Shown: in pieces, positions 42,987 to 51,500 of the stretch
Numbering within the stretch: position 1 is the stretch's first letter
How the letters are laid out: each line of letters opens with the position of its first letter
Translations under genes and position numbers: made by a program
Origin: a virus
Strand: one strand, 5' to 3'
Length of the DNA stretch: 64,000 nucleotides
Virus record (IMG/VR): IMGVR_UViG_3300034683_000192
Location: 124,001 to 188,000 of that record
The notes under the pieces: model-generated
Database searches by the model: none
The model's input: the letters and a program-made list of their open reading frames with translations, nothing else
What the model was told of the DNA's origin: nothing

Positions 42987-44333
42987 ATGAGTCTTTTCGA
43001 TTCCGTTGGCATCAAGAATGCACAAATCGCTCCGTACATCAATACTGGTACTCTTTTCGATATCGCACTCGGTCAGTTTGAAAAGAGCTATGACGATCGC
43101 TGGATTCTGAATGGGGGTATTGCCCCTATCACTGGAGTCTGTGGTCGAGCTGGAACATACAAGTCGACTGTAGTCGACAGTATCATTATCCAGATTCTTC
43201 TTCGCTATCCACAAATCGAATGCTGGAAACATGACTCCGAGCAAAACGTATTCTCTCTCGTACGATTCGAGAAGATGGCTGATGGTAAAATCGATGTGAA
43301 TACTCGATTCCGTCTGACCAATGCTACATCACACACATTTGCTGAGGTCATCGAAGGTCTTCAGGAACTGTGTGCATTCAAAGAAAAGAATCGAAAAGAT
43401 TACATCGTTCCGTCGCCTTTCCTCGACCTTTCTGGAAATCGACTCAATACTTGGGTTCCGACTATCGTCGATATCGACAGCTTCACTTGTATGCGAACTG
43501 TACAGGAAGAAGGACAATCGGAAAAGGTCGGTCTCGAAGATGGTGCAAGAAACATGGACGATATGTTTGACGGGAAAGTCAAACGCAAGTTCATGTTCGA
43601 CATATCGCGCTGGGCATCAAAGTTCGGCATTTACTTCCTGATGACTGCACATGTTGACGATACGTGCGACATTGATCCACGTAGACCGGCACAAAAACAG
43701 TTGCAGTTTCTTCGTCAGGGTGATAGACTCAAAGGGGTCGGTTCTCAGTTTGAATTCCTCACAAACGTGCTCCTTCAGGGTACCTCCCCGACTCCCATCG
43801 TAGACGCCAAGAAGGGTCCTGAATATCCTACCGGCAACGAATCAAACATCGATATCAACGAACTCTCCGTAAAGATCCTTCGATGCAAGACAAATGCAAC
43901 TGGGACAATTATCCCTCTTGTCATGTCGCAGCATCTCGGGATTCTTGGTCCTCTTACCAACTACCATTTCCTCAAGAATAATGGGGATTATGGATTTGCA
44001 GTGAAAGGACATAACAGATATTCTCTGTTCTCTCCTGATCTTCTTCTCCACAGAAATTCCATTATCGAATCGCTGCACGATAACTACGAAGCTTGTCGTG
44101 GTCTTGAGATTCTCGCACAGCTGAAGTGGGTAGCGATGTTCTGGAATACTAAGGCTCAGCCTGTGGATATTCCTGAAACAGCTACAGAGTTCGTCGAAAA
44201 GATTCATGCTTCGAACTCTATTGCGGTGGAGGATATCCTTAATTCCAGAGGTCATTGGTCTTTGGATGAAACCAAAGAGGATCGCAAGTACATGAGTCTT
44301 TACGATATTCTTCAAATCATCGGAAAAAAATAA
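42987..44333 (+). CDS. UvsX/RecA-like recombinase or related ATPase, 448 aa
   Basis: P-loop GRAGTYKST at 53-61 and Walker B VPTIVDIDSF around 157-166, with a strand ending in TAHVDDT in the place of the RecA motif after Walker B. Spacing and the degenerate P-loop (G-x6-K-S-T) resemble T4-type UvsX, which coats single-stranded DNA and drives strand invasion. A DnaB-like fold cannot be fully ruled out. ATG at 42987 with AAGGAG upstream; a longer frame back to 42675 runs through the Gly-rich gene, the hairpin and the promoter candidate and is rejected. Confidence 0.7.
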   Translation: MSLFDSVGIKNAQIAPYINTGTLFDIALGQFEKSYDDRWILNGGIAPITGVCGRAGTYKSTVVDSIIIQILLRYPQIECWKHDSEQNVFSLVRFEKMADGKIDVNTRFRLTNATSHTFAEVIEGLQELCAFKEKNRKDYIVPSPFLDLSGNRLNTWVPTIVDIDSFTCMRTVQEEGQSEKVGLEDGARNMDDMFDGKVKRKFMFDISRWASKFGIYFLMTAHVDDTCDIDPRRPAQKQLQFLRQGDRLKGVGSQFEFLTNVLLQGTSPTPIVDAKKGPEYPTGNESNIDINELSVKILRCKTNATGTIIPLVMSQHLGILGPLTNYHFLKNNGDYGFAVKGHNRYSLFSPDLLLHRNSIIESLHDNYEACRGLEILAQLKWVAMFWNTKAQPVDIPETATEFVEKIHASNSIAVEDILNSRGHWSLDETKEDRKYMSLYDILQIIGKK

Positions 44334-44347
44334 CAAAGCCCAGTACA

Positions 44348-44377
44348 CTAGAGGTGCTCCATATGGAGCACCTCTAG
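44348..44377. terminator. bidirectional hairpin between convergent genes
   Basis: 15-bp perfect palindrome CTAGAGGTGCTCCAT / ATGGAGCACCTCTAG. Lies between the UvsX-like gene (plus) and the minus gene ending at 44381. Confidence 0.85.
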
Positions 44378-44380
44378 CAT

Positions 44381-44851
44381 CTAGGCATTAGGATCTTTAT
44401 GTTCAGTGTACAGCATAAAGATCCCGTTATGCGAGTTTCCTCTCGTGTAGATCAACTTGTGTATGTCTTTGCACAGATCCCAGAAGTATTCATTCCGTAC
44501 GTCTTCTTCCAGATCTGCGTCAAGCATTGTTTGATCGATTTCGAATGGGTATGCATTCGCGTCGTATATTTCACACGCGATTACAACCGTGTCTTTTTCG
44601 ATGTCCACATCGAATAACTGCGAAAATAACTTATTTGTGTTTTCTCGCAGTACGTGAACATTTACTTGTACTTTGTTGGATTCTCGATTCATTTCGAACA
44701 TAATCCACACTGGAAGCAGTACGTATGGATCCGCTGAGAATCGCTCTTGTATGGCATTTTCAATTCTTTTTCCAATGTCTGGATAATCTTGGAATGCCAT
44801 TATGTCGTAAAATTCATCTTCGGTGATTACATAATCGCACATGTTCCGCAT
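44381..44851 (-). CDS. unknown acidic protein, 156 aa
   Basis: Not recognised. Acidic, Asp/Glu-rich (EDEFYDIMAFQDYPDI; DADLEEDVRNEYF), strand-containing C-terminal end. ATG at 44851 follows GGAGG; an upstream ATG overlaps the ribosome binding site. Separated from the 137-aa gene by a hairpin with almost no gap. Confidence 0.75.
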   Translation of the reverse strand: MRNMCDYVITEDEFYDIMAFQDYPDIGKRIENAIQERFSADPYVLLPVWIMFEMNRESNKVQVNVHVLRENTNKLFSQLFDVDIEKDTVVIACEIYDANAYPFEIDQTMLDADLEEDVRNEYFWDLCKDIHKLIYTRGNSHNGIFMLYTEHKDPNA

Positions 44852-44863
44852 ATCTTCCTCCAT

Positions 44864-44886
44864 ACGGAGAGGGTAAACCCCTCCGT
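44864..44886 (-). terminator. hairpin after the 137-aa gene
   Basis: ACGGAG / CTCCGT with an inner GGG / CCC pair across a one-base bulge, directly after the stop at 44892. Only 13 bases separate it from the next start codon. Confidence 0.65.
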
Positions 44887-44891
44887 GATTG

Positions 44892-45305
44892 TTAGACCAA
44901 TGTCAATTGTCCGTTTTCTTTACACTCGCTACGAACTACGAGTACCGTCGTTGGGGATGGATTCATCCACGAACAGGAGTACCTTCGCTCATCTGCGATC
45001 CATGCCAGTATGGTATCACGTAATGCACGGAGTTTCCATGTCGTTTCGATCCGAAGTGGCATTGGTTTGTGGTATCGTCTCAGTTTTATATCCACCGCGA
45101 TGACGACTTGGTTGTAGGTGTCTTTGATCATCGCAGTAACGTCGTCATTGGAACAAATGTCCCCTGGGGTATAATGAAGGCAGATACCGTCAGGATAGAC
45201 AGAGCAAATTGCTCTATCTTCCGGAAGATACCATCGACCCTCATCGATCTGCTCAAGGGCCATTCCGTCACACATCGCACGTATGGTCTGCTCGAGCTGA
45301 TTCAT
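44892..45305 (-). CDS. unknown protein, 137 aa
   Basis: Not recognised. Several Cys spread through the chain (MCDGM, ICSVYPDGICLHY, DICSNDD, YSCSW, SECKE) without a fixed pair spacing. Mixed alpha/beta, soluble. GGAGG precedes the ATG. Second gene of the deaminase unit, 15 bases from its upstream neighbour. Confidence 0.75.
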   Translation of the reverse strand: MNQLEQTIRAMCDGMALEQIDEGRWYLPEDRAICSVYPDGICLHYTPGDICSNDDVTAMIKDTYNQVVIAVDIKLRRYHKPMPLRIETTWKLRALRDTILAWIADERRYSCSWMNPSPTTVLVVRSECKENGQLTLV

Positions 45306-45320
45306 TTTGGTTCCTCCAGA

Positions 45321-45902
45321 TTAGATATACTTAGTGAAGATCTCCTTCGGATCGAACCCGGTAACTTCCACCAGATTCATCTGTTCCAGTTCAGAGATCT
45401 GTCCGTATACGGACTCCATATTACCCTTCGAGTAGCTTCCGGTGAAGTACACGTTGGCTACACCAGAAGCGCATAGCATCTTCAGACAGATGGGGCATGG
45501 CATCGTTGTGCAGTACACATCTGCACCTGCCAGACTGAATCCGAGTCTACTGGAGTTGGCGATGATGTTCTGTTCAGCGTGCATCGCTTTGCAGATGTCG
45601 AGACTCTTACCGGACGGAATGTTGTTGATCGTCCGGAGACAAGTTTCAGGAGTGCAGTGCTCATGATCACGAAGCACTCCATTGTATCCTTCGGCGATGA
45701 TGAGGCCATCCTTTACTGCGATCGCACCTACTTTCCGGCGGGTGCAGGTGGACCGCATGCTCACCACATGCGCGATCAGCATGAACCAGTCGAGAGAAGA
45801 AATCCTCTCAGGCTGGAGCTTCTGCGCGTATGGTTTTGCGAGTCCACGCAAACCACCGGGAATCATCTGACCGCCAGGATTTCCGTCGCGTTTGATGGGC
45901 AT
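45321..45902 (-). CDS. deoxycytidylate (dCMP) deaminase
   Basis: 193 residues. Zinc-dependent deaminase motifs: MHAEQNIIAN (HAE, with the catalytic Glu) and TTMPCPICLKM (PCxxC). An N-terminal STCTRRKVGAIAV strand belongs to the substrate pocket, and the C-terminal region VANVYFTGSYSKG is typical of the dCMP family. Converts dCMP to dUMP for dTTP supply during phage replication. Early-type promoter 42 bases upstream and AAGGAG before the ATG. CMP/dCMP group is certain; dCMP preferred by phage context. Confidence 0.9.
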   Translation of the reverse strand: MPIKRDGNPGGQMIPGGLRGLAKPYAQKLQPERISSLDWFMLIAHVVSMRSTCTRRKVGAIAVKDGLIIAEGYNGVLRDHEHCTPETCLRTINNIPSGKSLDICKAMHAEQNIIANSSRLGFSLAGADVYCTTMPCPICLKMLCASGVANVYFTGSYSKGNMESVYGQISELEQMNLVEVTGFDPKEIFTKYI

Positions 45903-45934
45903 ATCTACTCCTTTTAAAAGGGTTAATTGTTAAG

Positions 45935-45956
45935 ATCACTATAGTGATATATATCC
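45935..45956 (-). promoter_or_regulatory. early-type promoter with perfect ATCACTATAGTGAT dyad (divergent)
   Basis: On the minus strand GGATATATATCACTATAG, core 42 bases upstream of 45902. The overlapping 14-base palindrome at 45935-45948 resembles the TCACnATAGTGA arms of 29062-29073. The spacer also serves the plus gene at 46020. Confidence 0.65.
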
Positions 45957-46019
45957 ACGACAATGTTCATTGTCATAGTCTCGTCATGCTATGCATTTCG
46001 CACACAAAGGAGATTTATC

Positions 46020-46970
46020 ATGACGAAGACTGCTACTCTCTCTGGATGGCACAACATCTCCACAAACAATCACACTCGTGTGAATGGTGTGACTGTCCAA
46101 GATATCCTGAGTATCTTAACTTCAATCAGAACGAATAAGACTTTTGTCGAATGGACAGAAGCATACGAAGAAGCCTACCTTCATTTTATCGATCAGAATA
46201 ACCCACACGAAGTAACTGTCGATCAACTCAAGACAAAAGTCATTCAGGTCATATATGAAACATGGCTCTCTGAAGGATATCAGGGAAGTCTGCAGAATTT
46301 CATCGATCTGCTTTTTCAGTATATCGAAATTGCAGACGATGCAAAAATGCAAGAAGGTACATCTGAAGTAGCTGTACCATCAGTCGCAGTATTTCAGCAC
46401 GCCATTGATAGACACGATGAAGATCTTGGTGCACATGAAGAACTCATCAATCCAATGTTTCCTGGGAATGAAAAGATAGTAAGTCCGATACTTGTGCTCT
46501 CATCTTTGGTTGGAGCACCCAGAGATATAGCAAGTAATCTCACTAGCGACTCAAAGAAGTTCGCAGGAATTCTTCTTGATGTCGGTAGTAAATCAGATGA
46601 ATTTACTGTAGCAATAGCGTGCGATTTTGTCGAAGAATCGATTCTCGTACTTAAGTGGGCAGATACAGATACTGTCGAAGTATCATTTTCTCCTACTACC
46701 TCACAAGTGAATATTCGAAATGGTGTAACGTCATTTGTAATCACTCTTGACGAAATTCCCACAAAACTCGATATAGCTCTTTCTGTGTACGCAGGATATT
46801 TGACAGTACATGTTGGAGATACTTTTGTCAATATGGGAAATATCCCATTGACAGCAAGCGATGCTCTTACGTGTGATGTCATTACCTTCGACGCACTTCA
46901 TTCGTTCGTTGTCTATCCGGAAGCACTGACTCTGGATCAAATAGTTCACGTTTTTGAAATCCTCGATTAG
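46020..46970 (+). CDS. tail fibre-type protein, 316 aa
   Basis: N-terminal 100 residues (HFIDQNNPHEVTVDQLKTKV...ETWLSEGYQGSLQNFI...LFQYIEIAD) are matched in order by the next gene, so the two are N-terminal paralogues that likely share a mounting site. The C-terminal half is strand-rich and looks like a lectin-type jelly roll. ATG at 46020 follows AAAGGAG; an earlier in-frame ATG at 45963 overlaps the promoter spacer and is rejected. Likely fibre with a separate binding head. Confidence 0.75.
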   Translation: MTKTATLSGWHNISTNNHTRVNGVTVQDILSILTSIRTNKTFVEWTEAYEEAYLHFIDQNNPHEVTVDQLKTKVIQVIYETWLSEGYQGSLQNFIDLLFQYIEIADDAKMQEGTSEVAVPSVAVFQHAIDRHDEDLGAHEELINPMFPGNEKIVSPILVLSSLVGAPRDIASNLTSDSKKFAGILLDVGSKSDEFTVAIACDFVEESILVLKWADTDTVEVSFSPTTSQVNIRNGVTSFVITLDEIPTKLDIALSVYAGYLTVHVGDTFVNMGNIPLTASDALTCDVITFDALHSFVVYPEALTLDQIVHVFEILD

Positions 46971-46982
46971 GGAGATATTCTG

Positions 46983-48701
46983 ATGCCCCCAAAGAGACCG
47001 ATAGGTACCATTACCGGATTCGAGCTCATCACCACGAATGATCTCGAAGAAAATACCACTCCACAATCAGAACACGAGTACACTCTCGAGGATCTCTATC
47101 TCCAGTTGAAGAAACTGCGAGATTATCTGGATCTTGATCGTCTGACGTATATCGAAGGACTGATTACCAGACACATCCACGATTTCAATAACCCACATCT
47201 TGACGATCTTAGCAAACTCGGAACAAGTGTTCTTCAGGAACTTTACAATCTTTGGCTTTCCGAAGGAAATACTGGAGAACGTGAAGAATTCTTGAGAGTA
47301 CTTTTCCAGTATGTGAAGATTGCCGATGTGATCACATCACTCGAAGGTAAAGCGCTCGATCAAGTACCTTCGGTGAAATCAGCTGCAGCAATGATTTCTG
47401 CGCACAATACCAGCGCAGATGCGCACGATGCTCTTTTCCAGACGCTCTTTCCTGGAGAGGAAGTTTCCATGACTCCGACCTTCGTCATCGATGCGATGGT
47501 CGGGCTTCCGAGAGACATGGAAATTGTTGCGGATACATCTATCTCGTTCATCGACGAACATGGACGACTCAAAGATGCTCCAGCTGGAGTCATTCCCATC
47601 GACTACCAGTTTGGTGAACCTACTTTTCCTTTGACTGGAGAATTCACAAACGAATTTCTCCATACCGAAGCATTCGACAATCCGTACTGGATTTGTGAAA
47701 ATGCGGAAGTTGTAATTGACAATACTCGAGATAACTTGAGAAAAATTGGCCCGATGTTTGTTCTTGTTGAGCATAGCTCAGAGAATCCCATTGAACATAT
47801 TCTCAAGTGCGACAATGGTATCGAAGTAGAAGCAAACAAACTCTACACGATTTCGTTGTTCGTATCGGCACGAGAAAGACACAGTATCGGGATTCGTATA
47901 CCTGGAGGATTCGTAGGATCATATCCTCAGGTACATTTCAATCTCGAAGAAAAAGCGATATTCATCAATGCCAACGCGGATAAGACCAAACTGTATGGGG
48001 AACTCCACGAACTCCATTCTGGATATTACCGTGTAGCTGTAACGTTCCGTCCTGGTTCGGCTGGTCTCGTTGTTCCTGAGATCTACGTACTCGACATCTA
48101 TGACGGTGACTCGAACTACGTGGGAACGGATGGATACGGTATTGGTATCGATGCAATCGAATTCAATGAAGGTCCGATTGTTCCTTACGTGAAGAGTGAA
48201 GATACTCCAGGTATCTGTGGACAACATACCTTCAGGATGCCTACTGGAGCGTGGTACAACAAAGACGAAGGTACTCTTATCGTAGAGTGTAATAACTCAA
48301 ATCCTCTTCTTCCTTCAGGACCAAGAGTACTCTACTCCATCGGTGATGGCGCAAATGGAATGACTGTAACTGGTCAGTACCCCACCAATCACAACAGAAG
48401 ATTCTTCTTCAACGGTTACGATGAAAGAAGTATCTCCATGTATGGTCAGTGGAGTCCTACGAGTGCGAGAGAACTAGTTACATTCATTCATGGTTATTCC
48501 GAACAGAAACACCTTATCGGTGGTTTTGACGGAAATGCATCAGAAATCGTGACGAATAAGAAGGTTTTCCAATCTCCGGCATACCTGTATCTTGGAACCG
48601 ACCGTCTCGGAAAATATCCATTCTACGGATGGCTGAGAAGAGTCTGGTACTATCCCGGAATCTGCACTCTGAAAAACGTCAACTTCTTCTTGGGAGAATA
48701 G
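46983..48701 (+). CDS. tail fibre-type protein with LamG-like C-terminus, 572 aa
   Basis: N-terminal 100 residues match the previous gene (RHIHDFNNPHLDDLSKL...YNLWLSEGNTGEREEF...LFQYVKIAD). The middle and C-terminal parts have strand patterns and aromatic residues of a concanavalin/LamG-type carbohydrate-binding domain (SPTSARELVTFIHGYSEQKH...LYLGTDRLGKYPFYGWLRRVW). Starts 12 bases after the upstream stop; GGAG precedes the ATG. Role: second receptor-binding protein mounted like its neighbour. Confidence 0.7.
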   Translation: MPPKRPIGTITGFELITTNDLEENTTPQSEHEYTLEDLYLQLKKLRDYLDLDRLTYIEGLITRHIHDFNNPHLDDLSKLGTSVLQELYNLWLSEGNTGEREEFLRVLFQYVKIADVITSLEGKALDQVPSVKSAAAMISAHNTSADAHDALFQTLFPGEEVSMTPTFVIDAMVGLPRDMEIVADTSISFIDEHGRLKDAPAGVIPIDYQFGEPTFPLTGEFTNEFLHTEAFDNPYWICENAEVVIDNTRDNLRKIGPMFVLVEHSSENPIEHILKCDNGIEVEANKLYTISLFVSARERHSIGIRIPGGFVGSYPQVHFNLEEKAIFINANADKTKLYGELHELHSGYYRVAVTFRPGSAGLVVPEIYVLDIYDGDSNYVGTDGYGIGIDAIEFNEGPIVPYVKSEDTPGICGQHTFRMPTGAWYNKDEGTLIVECNNSNPLLPSGPRVLYSIGDGANGMTVTGQYPTNHNRRFFFNGYDERSISMYGQWSPTSARELVTFIHGYSEQKHLIGGFDGNASEIVTNKKVFQSPAYLYLGTDRLGKYPFYGWLRRVWYYPGICTLKNVNFFLGE

Positions 48702-48704
48702 CCA

Positions 48705-50159
48705 ATGGCTGTCACGACCATAGATCTCGTGGAAGGTGTCTGGATCAAACTCGAAGGAATCGACGGATCATTCACGATTCGTAATCGTTCCGGACATCCC
48801 GTCAGTATCGTTCTGTCCGATGTCGATGAAGTTCCTACTGACGCAGGACTCGCCGAGCTCGGAATCAATCCCATGGAAATTGGTGGACATATTTTCGAAG
48901 TAAGTACTTCGGAAGCATATCCCTTCGCTTTCGCAAAAGCTGGGGATAGTCAAGCATCAATTACCATTCGACCATTCGGATCTATCGATCCATCAGAAGA
49001 CATCACGTATCTTTCGCAGTTGCTCGACGCAATCGTCGTGACTGTGAATGATCACTTGGCTAACAGAAACGATCCGCACGATGTGACGAAAGAACAGGTC
49101 GGTCTTTCGGATATTCCGAATTCGATTTCGGATGATCCTGAAACTAACGATGGGCAGACTCTCGCAACGACCGCTCTTACTCATCTCATCCTCGAAGTTC
49201 TGACGACTCATATTCAGACAGTCGAAGGTAATCCGCATGGTGTTACCAAGGCTGACGTGGGTCTTTCGAATGTGGAAAATTATTCTCCAGCTACTGTGGA
49301 GACTGGGTCAGATCAGACCAGAGATGATCTTTACATGACACCAAAAGCCACGTATGATGCAGTTCGTGCGTGGATTCCGGTGAATATGGCAATGTCGCCT
49401 CAATCGATCATCAAGTGCAAGATGGGACCGAGACCTTCCGGTTGGTCCAATATCGATTGTACTCAACCATCCATTCCTGTCGAAAAGGTGAATGATACCA
49501 GACTGATCGTCAATTCTGGTCTCATGGTCGCATTTGCCGATCTTGGGAAAGTACGGGAAAGCTTCGAACTGACGCAAGCAGTTGAACTGGTTCTTCCGAA
49601 TAATGTTGCAGACGGCATGTACTACGTGTACGGCAATCTGACTGACAAAGCAGCATTCGCAGATTTCGCTATCTCGAATGTCGGATACAAAGAAGCGCCT
49701 TACCGTGATGGACATTACGGCGACTTCTTTGATACCGCGAAGTGCGTGATGTATGACCAAGACAATAACACGATCAGACGTGTATACCTTGCAAAGGTCA
49801 TTGTCATTGGTGGTATCATCGCACAGATCATCTGTGTTCCTCTTGGAAACACAGTAACCATTCCCGCAACGATTCCTCTGATGCTCGGAGGACGCGATCT
49901 TTACTACAATCCATTCATGTCTCCTGTAACGACGCAAGTCGAAGTCGAATACAATTCGACATGGGGAGAACCTGGATGGAACGACCAGATCGGTGTAGCA
50001 GCAAGACCTCATCAGACTGGTCCTGAAGAACGAATCATTCTTCAGGCTGGGTTGATGGGATTTCTTGCGTGCGGTCGAGAATCTGGATCTGCATTTGGTG
50101 CAAATTTCCAGACGGTCACCACTCCGATTCGCGCACGCATTGTCGTCAAAAAGAAATAG
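48705..50159 (+). CDS. tail fibre protein, 484 aa
   Basis: Fibre shaft repeats are clear: HLANRNDPHDVTKEQVGLSD and later HIQTVEGNPHGVTKADVGLSNVENY, the collagen-like 'NPHxVTKxxVGL' units of T4-type long fibres. The C-terminal 200 residues are strand-rich and specific. It starts one or two codons after the previous stop, so the three fibre genes 46020-50159 are one unit. Confidence 0.85.
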   Translation: MAVTTIDLVEGVWIKLEGIDGSFTIRNRSGHPVSIVLSDVDEVPTDAGLAELGINPMEIGGHIFEVSTSEAYPFAFAKAGDSQASITIRPFGSIDPSEDITYLSQLLDAIVVTVNDHLANRNDPHDVTKEQVGLSDIPNSISDDPETNDGQTLATTALTHLILEVLTTHIQTVEGNPHGVTKADVGLSNVENYSPATVETGSDQTRDDLYMTPKATYDAVRAWIPVNMAMSPQSIIKCKMGPRPSGWSNIDCTQPSIPVEKVNDTRLIVNSGLMVAFADLGKVRESFELTQAVELVLPNNVADGMYYVYGNLTDKAAFADFAISNVGYKEAPYRDGHYGDFFDTAKCVMYDQDNNTIRRVYLAKVIVIGGIIAQIICVPLGNTVTIPATIPLMLGGRDLYYNPFMSPVTTQVEVEYNSTWGEPGWNDQIGVAARPHQTGPEERIILQAGLMGFLACGRESGSAFGANFQTVTTPIRARIVVKKK

Positions 50160-50168
50160 GACTGTCGA

Positions 50169-51083
50169 ATGCAATATACTCTCGCTACGACATACCCCGA
50201 TTACGATGAGATACCTGAAGGAGATTGCGTTTCCTTTATGGATCTCGAGAAACAGGCAGAGAGAGATCTTGTTTATCTCGAGAAGTATCTGCAATCGATG
50301 TACGGTAAGGAGTTTTACAGTCCCAATGGATTGACGAGGCTTCTTGCTGGGGTACTCAACACATTCGGGCATATCGCGAACACATTCAAAACCAATCTCT
50401 TCAGATCCTATCGGGTACTCAAGAGAACAGAACTCATCTATTACGGTGAGGCGAATGTCGCGACGCTTCCACGGATACTGAATACCCAGTACGAACTAGT
50501 CAGAAATCTCGAGATCCCTGTACCAGACAAGATGTCTGTCCCTTACTTCGATGCGGCGGATCAGGGGTATGGACTTCTGACACTGCTCGACATGAAGAAT
50601 ACGACAAACATGTTTGTCAAGGATCTCGAGGAAGTTCTTGAAAAAGTGATGGGTGCAACTACACCTACACTAGTTCTTCGAGTACCCGATAGGCTCCCTG
50701 CGATAGTGAAGAGCTTCAAAAAGTTCGACTCGTATTTTAAGGGACCCAAGAAACAAACATATCCATTCACCAAGATGTTCCGGACAATGGATGAATTCCG
50801 TAGCGTACACCGAACTCTTGTAGGTGCTGCCGAATTTCACTATTCCGTAGAACGAATTGTTTCGAATATGGATAAATGTACGAATCTTCTGAAAACCATT
50901 CTGTCGTTCATGGAGAAAGATGGAGCGGAACTTCCGAAAGAAACAATCGTACGTCTATCCGAAATGGCAATGTACTACGCGAAGGTTTTCGATATGTTCG
51001 GAGTAGCCATCCAAGATATGGCGAGAATCGAACATAACTTCGTTGAAGTACTGAAAAGCATCAGAAAAGAGCTCAATTTGTAG
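50169..51083 (+). CDS. unknown helical protein, 304 aa
   Basis: Not recognised. Mostly long helices (DLEKQAERDLVYLEKYLQSMYGKEF; NMDKCTNLLKTILSFMEKDG), no membrane span, basic-to-neutral. AGGA precedes the ATG, nine bases after the last fibre gene, and a bidirectional hairpin follows. May be a fibre- or baseplate-associated protein or an internal head protein. Confidence 0.75.
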   Translation: MQYTLATTYPDYDEIPEGDCVSFMDLEKQAERDLVYLEKYLQSMYGKEFYSPNGLTRLLAGVLNTFGHIANTFKTNLFRSYRVLKRTELIYYGEANVATLPRILNTQYELVRNLEIPVPDKMSVPYFDAADQGYGLLTLLDMKNTTNMFVKDLEEVLEKVMGATTPTLVLRVPDRLPAIVKSFKKFDSYFKGPKKQTYPFTKMFRTMDEFRSVHRTLVGAAEFHYSVERIVSNMDKCTNLLKTILSFMEKDGAELPKETIVRLSEMAMYYAKVFDMFGVAIQDMARIEHNFVEVLKSIRKELNL

Positions 51084-51099
51084 ACATGAACATACCGAT

Positions 51100-51123
51100 G
51101 AGGAGAGCCCTAGGGCTCTCCTC
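51100..51123. terminator. bidirectional hairpin between convergent genes
   Basis: 12-bp perfect palindrome GAGGAGAGCCCT / AGGGCTCTCCTC between the plus gene ending at 51083 and the minus gene ending at 51141. Confidence 0.8.
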
Positions 51124-51140
51124 TCGGATATGCTTTTCTA

Positions 51141-51497
51141 TTAGATCTTCTTGTACTTTTCTCGAACTTCGAGCATCTTCTCCGAGATGGTCCGAAGCTT
51201 CGTATCTTTGCCTTGGTAGTACTCGACCAAAGCTTCAAGTTGTGCCTCGATAGGAGCTATTCGGAGATATTCCGCTTTTCTCTGACGCCGAACTTCTTCG
51301 TTATAAAGTTCAGTGTAATTGTCGGCAGGGATTTCCCACTCACCTGCTTCGGTAGCCACCATTACGGTATCTCCGTTATTCGGAGGAAGTCCGGACATCT
51401 TCACGTATCCTGAAGGAATGTCGGATTCAAACATCACTCGTCCCCAGGTACAGGTGCCTGGTTTTGCCACGACTATCATTTCAAAATTTTCAGTCAT
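51141..51497 (-). CDS. putative fibre assembly/chaperone protein, 118 aa
   Basis: C-terminal half has the helix pattern common to fibre chaperones of the gp38/Tfa kind (IPADNYTELYNEEVRRQRKA...QLEALVEYYQGKDTKLRTI). N-terminal half is strand-rich. Separated by three bases from the collar-domain fibre upstream; GGGAG precedes the ATG. Assignment by pattern and neighbour. Confidence 0.55.
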   Translation of the reverse strand: MTENFEMIVVAKPGTCTWGRVMFESDIPSGYVKMSGLPPNNGDTVMVATEAGEWEIPADNYTELYNEEVRRQRKAEYLRIAPIEAQLEALVEYYQGKDTKLRTISEKMLEVREKYKKI

Positions 51498-51500
51498 TGT

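Noticed and set aside
49308-50372. 354-codon open frame on the minus strand
   Set aside because: Antisense to a clear fibre gene and to the next gene; Arg/Ser/Cys-rich shadow composition.
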